Assembly: GCF_000091045.1 (NCBI RefSeq)
Contig: NC_006691.1
Coordinates: forward strand, 1,270,801 to 1,334,800
Source of the DNA: Cryptococcus deneoformans JEC21
Taxonomy: Eukaryota; Basidiomycota; Tremellomycetes; Tremellales; Cryptococcaceae
DNA length: 64,000 nucleotides
Direction: 5' to 3'
Shown here: piece by piece, positions 56,795 to 64,000 of the stretch
Numbering within the stretch: the first letter of the stretch is position 1
How the letters are laid out: each line of letters opens with the position of its first letter
Position numbers and translations under genes: made by a program
The notes under the pieces: model-generated
The model's database searches: none
What the model was told of the DNA's origin: nothing
What the model saw: the letters and a program-made list of their open reading frames with translations, nothing else

Positions 56795-58245
56795 CGTTGG
56801 TTAGTGACTGTTTGAGGTTTGAAAAGAATTCCATGTTTGTTCGCCGCTGATTTGTCTTATATACATCTCTGTCCGAAAACAATTGACTCTTTGTCCCGCA
56901 ATAAACATGACCGGGCCGTTGAGTCAGTCATTCCGACATGGACAGTTCCGAATCGTACTCGCAACGGCCCGCTTTCTGCGCTGGACTTGGCAAAGAAAGG
57001 ATGTTTGAATGATGTGCCTTCTTTTTCCTCTGTCTTTCCACCATCTGTCATGTTGTTCCTCCATCAATGCACTTTTTGCTAGATTGGAGTCCCCGCTGGG
57101 GCCGCGTCGGGATCGGCAAAATAGAGTGAGCCCCACGGGGTGCAATATGCCTTGTCCCTTCGACAAATGATCTTTTCTTCACAATGGATGATGATTAAGG
57201 ATTAAACATACTGCGATTGTTAGAAGTGCGTCTATTTTCCGGACGCCGATACGCCGAACACCGCAGCCCCTTTCGTCATGGATTATGCCTGCTAACAAGG
57301 CCTTGAGCTTTCTCGTTATGCTGTTTGCTGAGTTCTGCCCGTGTCCCATGCACTCGGCTATTACGAAAGGGTTAATAAACCGTCCGGTTGTCAATCAAGC
57401 TGAGACTGTGCGCGTGACTGCCGTTCCTGGCCGCTTTGCTTCTGTCTTTTTGTGATCGGTTCCAGGCACCAAATTTGTGTTTGCACTTATGCCCTCGGTT
57501 GTTTCTTAATCCGTGCTAACGAGCAAAGCGGCGTCTTCGACGCAGCATCCCCTCTGTCGCGAAAGAATCAAAGAAGATGTCGGCGTATTACAGGATTCAA
57601 AGGCAGATGAAAAGACGAAACGCCCTATTCCCATCATCCAGTCCTTGCTTATAGTTATCCAATAGAACGAGCATGTATCTCTCTTGTCTTCTCGTTCACC
57701 TCTGGTTGGGATCAGAAAAGAAAAAATGACTTGATGTCATCAGGTACAGCTGATCATTCCATTACTAAGGTACGCAGGTAATCAATTAGTTACCTGTTGT
57801 AACCGCAATTTCTACTACATAAAATAATAGTTCGCAGTGGCAAATATGATGAGGCTGCGAGTAGTTACCGAGCGCGCGCGGTTGTTCCTTCGGCGTCTAT
57901 GGATGGTGAAAACTCAGCAAACGGTGCCAACTGTCCTCTTGGCAAGTTAAAGACTAGCTGACTAGGTTGGTAGTTTGTGCTCGAAATAGACATCCGATAT
58001 CGGGCAGGCTTGTCATTCATCTGTATCATTCCCGAAAAGAGATTACGTTAGACATTCCGGCCTCCGGGGCCGATGACCGTACAAGTACTGTAGACGGTGG
58101 TATTCTATATCTGTACAGTATGTATAGTGCAGAAATGCAAAGCTTTGGCTCTGGTAATTGACAACATAGTGAATGCACAGGGCTCCAACTGATAATGGAT
58201 GCTACAACTTCTCCTCTGGCCAATCCCTCAGATATTTGACCACAC
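56795..58245. other. Long upstream region of the MFS transporter
   Basis: About 1.45 kb with no supported gene. It separates two minus-strand genes, so it holds the promoter of the transporter and the 3' end of the hydrolase. Frames at 56819-57166 and 57179-57394 overlap antisense and have no domain. Its length suggests a regulated promoter, which is only an inference. Confidence 0.4.
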
Positions 58246-60592
58246 TTACTCCTCATCATCCTCTCCCAATATGCCCACACTCCTGACCTCCCCTCCAGCT
58301 GCATACACGGTCGTCTCATTCGCAGCTCCCCCCTCAACGTACCCTTCTACCAGGTTGAATATATCAGAATGACTTTTACTTCTAGTTCTTGTCGTTGGGG
58401 GAGGCTGGAAAGAGAGTGTACCCGAACGAAGTCGTCTTCGCGCAGAGGCTAATGAAGTCGGAGAGGTGGGGTATGATGTATCTTGTCCGTATACGGAGGA
58501 AGAGGGGGAAGTGAGGAGAGAGGTGGTTGTAGGTCGTCGACAGCGCACTGATGAACGTGGGTTGGGAGGTGGAGAGAGGGCAAAGGCAGTAGGCACGGCT
58601 GTTTGCACTCGACGAAGGCGAGGAAGGGTATGTGGCTGCGATGATTTTGATTGATCCTGAGGTTGTACATCCAAGAATGGGTCGAAATGACGTGGAGGAG
58701 TACGGGGTTCTCTGGGGAAGACGACAGATGGTGAGGGGAGTCGACTGTTTCTAGGTGTCGGGGAGCCAGAGTCAGAGTCAGAGTCCAATTTGGCAAGTGA
58801 GTCCGTGTCGACGGTAGGTCGCTCGTTGATAATAGAGCTTCCTGAAAAACCTGTCTCGGTTGTTAATGCCTGCTGCCTCGACAGATCTTGAGCCGCGTCA
58901 ATCTCTTCAGACATGACCTCTGTCCTTCCACTTGGTACATCAATCTCTTGCCCATCCTTGGCAACGACCCGATTTCCCTTCCCAATTTCCTCTTCCATAC
59001 TTTCCGTCACATCTACATCGAGTGCTCCAACTTCTTGCTGATCCTTATCCATACCTGCTGCTTGCCTCTGTTCCCTCTCTATCTTTGGCAAGGTTGTCCT
59101 CACCCATATACCGACATTGTTGATTGCCGTCGTCGTGGCAGGCAAGAACGAGAACATTTGGAAAACATGTACCATATCTTCGTATAACTCATGTGTCACG
59201 TTGATTCCCGCAAGAGTAGCTTTGTGCGCGATGAGCGTGATTTCATCTCGGAGCACTTCAGAGTCGCCAGACTGGATGAGCATGGGTGGTAAGCCGTGGA
59301 AGTCACCGAATAGCGGAGAAGCGTAAGGGTGGGTAAGGTAGGTGGCGATGCCTTTGGGACCGAGATAACATCCCACTGGGTTAAGATGATCTGGAACGAG
59401 TCAGCCTCCTTGCTGCTTCTCATCGGGTGAGTCAAGAGTAACTTACCATCAGTCTCGGGACGAGGCACTACGTCAGAGTCTGCATTCTCATCCCAGCTCC
59501 CACAACTCATCGTTAGATCTACCCATGGGCTCATCAATATTAGACCTGCTGGGAGTTTGTACCCTTCATCACGGAGGTACATGCACAGCGCCAAACTGAG
59601 GCCTCCACCTGCAGAGTCGCCTGCGATGATGATATTCTCCGGAGGTATGGAAAGAGGGGGAGACAAGAGTCGTAAATAGCCTAAGAGAACGTCGTGAAGA
59701 GGGAGGGGAAAGACATGTTCGGGTGCAAGCCGGTATGTTATGGCTGCATCCTGAAGTTAGTCGAGAGACTGTGTGATTCTACAAGAGACGTACCGAATAC
59801 TCGGGCATTGCAAGATTTGCTCACGCCGATAGTGATAAGTCTGTGAGTAGCAGCGTTACCCACATAGTATGCGCCGCCATGCACATAGTAAATGACTCTT
59901 TCGTTTGCTTTCCCCTTTTCCTTTAGAGCTTCAGGTTCAATTTCTACTTTTGTCTGTTTTGAACTCCCTTCGTTTGGCGAGAGGTTGTGTCTGAGGGATG
60001 TACGTTGTTTCTTCGACCTTGCTCTCTTCTCAGCTCTTAACCTCTTCCATACCTCAGTGCCGACCACCCATTCCCCCGAAAGCTGGCGGCTTCCCGTCTC
60101 TGCAACATCCAAATCTCGCAGAAAGCCCTTTGCAACCTGCTCTGCTTTTCTTCGGGGGACGGTGAAGGTGATAGGAGTAACAACCGCATCTCCCGGCAAA
60201 GGCACCAAAAAGTGTAGAGAAATAAATCTCCTGATGAGCACAATATCCGCGAGACTTGAGTGATCTGCTATATTTCGCATGAACGACGTGATGAAGGTCA
60301 TTCGATATCCCCAGCTCGGTCGTTTAGGCCCGAAGAGAAAATGCGAGATCAAGGCGAGCGCAATGTGTATGCCTTTCGTGAACACAAAGCGGATGAATAG
60401 CCACCATGTTGGCAGAGTCCAAAGAAGGGGGCTTGCAGATGTAGGTGGTGGTAGGCGTTGACGAAGTTTTGGATCGACTCGAGATGATGGTGGAAGGGGG
60501 GATGGGGTTCGTAAGGGGTGAGACGTGGTGTAAGTCTCGAGAAGGTGACGGAGAGGAAGAGGTTGTGCGGGAGGAAGGGTAGAGGATGACAT
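58246..60592 (-). CDS. Alpha/beta hydrolase, hormone-sensitive-lipase family, with long disordered tail
   Basis: A serine esterase or lipase of the alpha/beta-hydrolase-3 (HSL) family. Exons 60592-59794, 59743-59447 and 59390-58246 give 746 aa. A hydrophobic N-terminal helix (LLWTLPTWWLFIRFVF and IHIALALISHFLF) suggests membrane association. The oxyanion motif HGGAYY is at 238-243, the nucleophile is Ser310 in GDSAGG, the acid is probably Asp408 in SGDSEVLRDE, and the base is His440 in DMVHVFQ. The block ITYRLAPEHVFPLP between them is typical. The catalytic domain ends near 475. About 270 residues of Ser/Pro/Arg-rich tail follow, with acidic end EDDEE. An insert of Lys/Arg-rich sequence (about 185-225) precedes HGGAYY. 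Substrate unknown. Confidence 0.92.
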
Positions 60593-61542
60593 GCCTTGGG
60601 TTGTGTGACCCTCTGCTTAAGGATACTGTACCTCTAGGCCGAGCTTTCTTCGACTACGTAGATCGACAGAAGATAAAGTGCGCGAGATGTCAACCAAGCT
60701 GGCAACTGATGCCGGGATTCCCAATGTCGGCGTTTGGGACAGGGACAGAGATATTAGGTTGGCGCGTGGATATGTAGGAATTAGCAGGGAGACTGGTGAA
60801 AATAAAGCTGTGTCGAACTTTTTAGAATGTAAATGGACGTGAAAAGAAGACGAATTTATAACACCTCGCTGTCGTCATATAAACAACCGGCGACTGGCGG
60901 ACGAATGCCCGAAGCGATTGGGATAGGGAGTCGTGGGGGGCTTATATGTTCCTCGCCGCTGTTGTGCTGGTTAAATAAGTTACGTACTACGTGCGCATAG
61001 ATTTAAGTCGAGCTTGTAACCCTATTTTTGGACGGTTAGTTCACTGCTGCACATCTTGGCCCACAATTAGATCCACCATCTCATGATTTAGTCGTACACA
61101 TCCTTTAGAGATAAGGAAAGGTTAAATTTCGCTCTTTCATTGTATATATATGAGCGAGGCGGTCATCGCAGATATTTAGTACTACGTATTTCGTCAACAC
61201 CGAGCTTATGCCAGACCACTGCACAGCTGCTGCGATGAATAACTCATACAGATGAACCATGCCCATCCCGTCCATGCATCTATTCGTTAACTGCTGCTGT
61301 TGCAGCTGCAGCTGCAGCTGCTGGTTGGCACTTTGAAAGCACCGACGACTGACGTGTCCATAATTTATAAATGATCAACAACAAACACGCACGGCAAACC
61401 GCGTCTGGATGTCATGATGATATTTCATCACATCAAGTCATCGCCTTACGCGTCATTGATTTTATAAATCATCTCTTGGTCCCTTTCCTCCGTATATCAA
61501 TATTTTTGACATCCTACTTCCAGCTAAGATATACCCAACAAA
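60593..61542. promoter_or_regulatory. Divergent promoter region with a CAG/CTG cluster
   Basis: 950 bp between the start codons of the hydrolase (minus) and the LIM gene (plus). A CTGCTG/CAGCTG-rich run lies at 61290-61323. No gene is supported. Confidence 0.45.
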
Positions 61543-62599
61543 ATGATGCTCGGAGGTGCTCCTAAATGCGAGAGCTGTAGCAAGACAGCTTATCATGCCG
61601 AACAAGTCATGGGGCCAGGCCGAAAGGTTCGTAATACGAGTCCCGCTAAGCAATTTCACACTAACCATGAGCAGATATATCATAAGCTATGTCTGAAATG
61701 TCTAAACTGCGGTAAAAGACTGGATTCTGGTAGCCTTGTTGAGCACGATTCCCATGTAAGTTCACGTAAAGTGTAACAACGACAACGCTTCGGCAAGATC
61801 GCCGAGATAAGCTGATCTCTGTATCATGTTAGCCGTACTGCCAGAGATGTCATGTCGTCTTGTTTGGAACAAGAGGTAAGCGGAACACGATTTATTACTT
61901 CACCCATCTAACATCTTCCAGACCTTCGACACGCCAACGTCCTCCCCTCCATCCCCTCAACACCACCTAAACCAACCCCTCCTCCATCTGTCATGACTCC
62001 TTCATACCACCGTCCTGCCTCTCTCACAACCTCCTCTTCCCCTCGTCCTCTACCTCCTCCAACAGAATTCTACCGCCCTCCCCCACAGCGTTCTACACCA
62101 CCTCCTGAACCAGCAACTCCAACCGACCCCACCGTCCCTATTACTAAGCCCAATTTCAGAGAACAAAGGCCGATCAGTGTACCTTTTGCTGGAGGTGCAA
62201 AAGCGCTAGACGATAGAGGGTTATTGAAGAAAGGGGAGAGCCCAAGGAGTAAAGTGGGAGGGAGGATAATAGGGGATGATATGTGTGGAGGATGCGGGAA
62301 GAGGGTTTATGCTGCGGAGCAGGTAAGTGTTGAGGCTGTATACAAGGCGGTGTCAAGGGGCTGAAAGGACGCTAACCGTACCGTAGGTATTTTCTGTTAG
62401 CCATAAATGGCACAGATGGTGTTTGAAATGTAACAAGTGTAAGACGACATTAGATCCCTCAAAGGTATCTGATAGAGAAGGCATTCCTTACTGTAAGAAC
62501 TGTTATGCCAAGGTAGGTTTCGGCGCAGTTGGCTTCCTATTTGCCTTTATAATTGACATATCTTTGGAGGAATTCGGCCCCAGTGGTACTTTAAGATAA
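61543..62599 (+). CDS. Two-LIM-domain zinc-binding protein (CRP-like)
   Basis: LIM domains are paired zinc modules for protein-protein contact, often in actin-linked or nuclear adaptors. Exons 61543-61626, 61675-61755, 61833-61875, 61922-62322, 62387-62512 and 62570-62599 join in frame to 254 aa. LIM1 covers about residues 9-67: CESC, then YHKLCLKCLNCGKRL, then YCQRCHVVLFG. LIM2 covers about 191-250: CGGCGKRVYAAEQ, HKWHRWCLKCNKCKTTLDP and IPYCKNCYAK. All eight ligands of each domain appear present. Both domains are followed by an FG block (LFGTR, EFGPSGTLR) as in cysteine-rich proteins. The linker of about 120 residues is Pro-rich and disordered. Tandem ATG at 61543/61546. Confidence 0.9.
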
Positions 62600-62900
62600 C
62601 ATCCTCATTGGAAAGCAGCTGGGTTATTTGGTGGGTTTAAGAGGCTACCTTGTTTGTTTTGGGTGCGACGCGCATAATGGGGGTCATGAAGTAAAACGCA
62701 AATAGATGACAGGAAACCATTAGATGCTATCCAGGCCTGGAGCTTGATTTACTTACTGGTTATCCTTAGTTAGTGGTTCACGGACATACTGCATGCACAA
62801 ATAATGCATAGTTCAGACCATTCAAATGATTTGCACTATGGATGGCACTTCTGGCTTCTTGCCTTATCTTTTTGTTTAACCACCGGCGGATCTGCTGTAC
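62600..62900. other. Convergent 3' spacer
   Basis: 301 bp between two convergent stop codons. Nothing beyond 3' UTR sequence is seen. Confidence 0.4.
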
Positions 62901-64000
62901 CTACCAACTTTCTTCGCCACCTCGCTTATCCTCAAACATTTGCTCCACATACGCCTTTGATTCTTCTTCTGTCATATCCCCCGCACCTTCTTTGGAAATA
63001 CACCAAGCTACAGCCTCTCTTACTTCGCGGGGCATTGCATTAGATGATCTATTTTATCCCCAATACACAGCAGAAGTAACAGTCAGCAATCTCTCCTCGG
63101 AACTTCTTTTACATAGCTGATTAAGGAAAGGAACTCACCCAGAGATGAACAACCATCCCTTCTTATCTACGATCCACTCTTTTACATACTCTTTATCCCT
63201 TTTTATCAAATGCTGCACGTAAATTCTTTCTTCCTGGTCTCTACTCGCCGCGACTTGGATTTTGACACCCTTTTCGCGGTGCACATCCCATTCGGATTCG
63301 AAAAAATAATCTGTGGTGGACGATCGACAGCCAAAGTAAAGGGACGTATCTATTTGAAGAGAAGAAATAGAAGGAATGGATTCGATTCCGTCAGAGGGAT
63401 TTTTCTATCATGGAAGTGGGAAAAGACGAGGGCACTCACTTTTGGCAGCACCTTGTCTGACTCGGATCTCTACGAAAGCCCTCATAGGCGCAACACCCGT
63501 CCCCGGACCGACAAGGATGATAGGTACTTCAGGGTCTTGAGGAAGGAACAAAGTTGGTGAAGCGATGTGTATTGGGATGCGCGTACCTGTATTCAAAGAA
63601 CTCATTAACTTTCACTGGATTAAGGGTTTAAGATGGGCATGAAGGAACGCACCCACAGGGAGTCCGTTGAGCCATGATGAGCAAAGACCTTTCCTTGGGA
63701 TTTTTAGATTGGTTTTGTACTCGATCAAAGCGACGAGCAGCTGTACTTTTCCCGGATGATCCTAAGAAACGAGAATCAGAGTGTGAGCATGATGCCAATC
63801 TCCAGATTTTAGGTACTCACTTCCCATGAGCTTGCAATTGAGAATTGCCGTCTTCGAAGAGGAGGGAGTATTTCCAAGATATGCGACATGGGTATTCGAG
63901 TGAACCTAAAGTCTGCTAGTGTCTCAACTATCGTGCGTGACGGCCTAGTCGCGTATGTATGTATCTCATCCTGGAAAAATTCTTCCGGTCAGCTTGTCAT
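62901..64000 (-). CDS. TAH18: NADPH-dependent diflavin oxidoreductase TAH18, 3' part
   Basis: Transfers electrons from NADPH through FAD and FMN to Dre2 in cytosolic iron-sulfur cluster assembly. Only the C-terminal part is in the window; the 5' end lies beyond the right edge. Exons in order read DEIHTYATRPSRTIVETLAD, then SHILEILPPLRRRQFSIASS (the FAD-binding RxYS-like motif in its R-x-F-S form), a small exon KVQLLVALIEYKT with LCSSWLNGLPVG, then IIILVGPGTGVAPMRAF-like sequence (VPIILVGPGTGVAPMR, the NADPH pyrophosphate site), FGCRSSTTDYFF, and the end REAVAWCISKEGAGDMTEEE finishing RGGEESW. The terminal Trp is the aromatic residue that stacks on FAD in this family. The stop is at 62901-62903. 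The family is clear; the small size of the tail exon fits Tah18 rather than P450 reductase. Confidence 0.88.

Noticed and set aside
1..64000. CRISPR array, operon-like cluster, viral or toxin genes, biosynthetic cluster
   Set aside because: None seen. The window is ordinary fungal nuclear DNA with spliced genes of unrelated function; I found no new multi-gene system.

Overview
The window is nuclear DNA from a basidiomycete fungus, most likely a Tremellomycete of the Cryptococcus neoformans/gattii type. Genes are cut by many short introns (about 45-70 nt) with GTRNGN donors and YAG acceptors, coding regions sit on both strands, and intergenic spacers are compact apart from a few multi-kilobase gaps. 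I worked from the raw sequence by joining frames at splice sites. For most genes I checked that the exon lengths sum to a multiple of three. The organism assignment is inference from gene structure and protein flavour, not from a database match.

Layout, left to right. A tRNA-Arg(UCG) with an 18-nt intron (180-269, +). A velvet-domain regulator (827-2956, -). Two unrecognised small proteins (4830-5216 and 7241-7858, -). A divergent pair of related genes from the fungal 'allergen'-annotated EHIRPQ family (9179-11388, - and 12360-13289, +). An unrecognised protein (15210-15904, +). A large ATRIP/Rad26/Lcd1-like checkpoint protein (16178-20324, -), head-to-head with PDA1, pyruvate dehydrogenase E1 alpha (20774-22368, +). 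A Fus1-like single-pass membrane protein with an SH3 domain (23065-24566, -). An Rkm5/METTL21-like lysine methyltransferase (25513-26800, -), head-to-head with a major facilitator transporter (27058-29592, +).

After a 4.7-kb stretch with no gene I can support come a Ran1/Pat1-type protein kinase (34353-35749, +), a serine-rich disordered protein (37070-38919, +), a DUF89/ARMT1-like protein (39078-41277, -), a short conserved fungal protein (41727-42202, +), the HEAT-repeat protein Laa1/HEATR5 (42400-48943, -), eIF3f (49704-50717, +) and an unrecognised intronless gene (50926-51660, -). Next is a 1-kb decayed Tc1/mariner element with 26-bp terminal inverted repeats flanked by TA (53165-54203). 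The right end holds an allantoate-permease-type MFS transporter (54648-56794, -), an HSL-family alpha/beta hydrolase with a long disordered tail (58246-60592, -), a two-LIM-domain protein (61543-62599, +) and the 3' part of the diflavin reductase TAH18 (62901 to the window end, -).

The genes are mostly unrelated housekeeping, signalling and transport functions. There is no biosynthetic cluster, CRISPR array or other multi-gene system visible. The most notable local structures are the divergent EHIRPQ-family pair with a shared motif exon, the degenerate Tc1 element with intact ends, and two 23-nt micro-exons in the MFS transporter.
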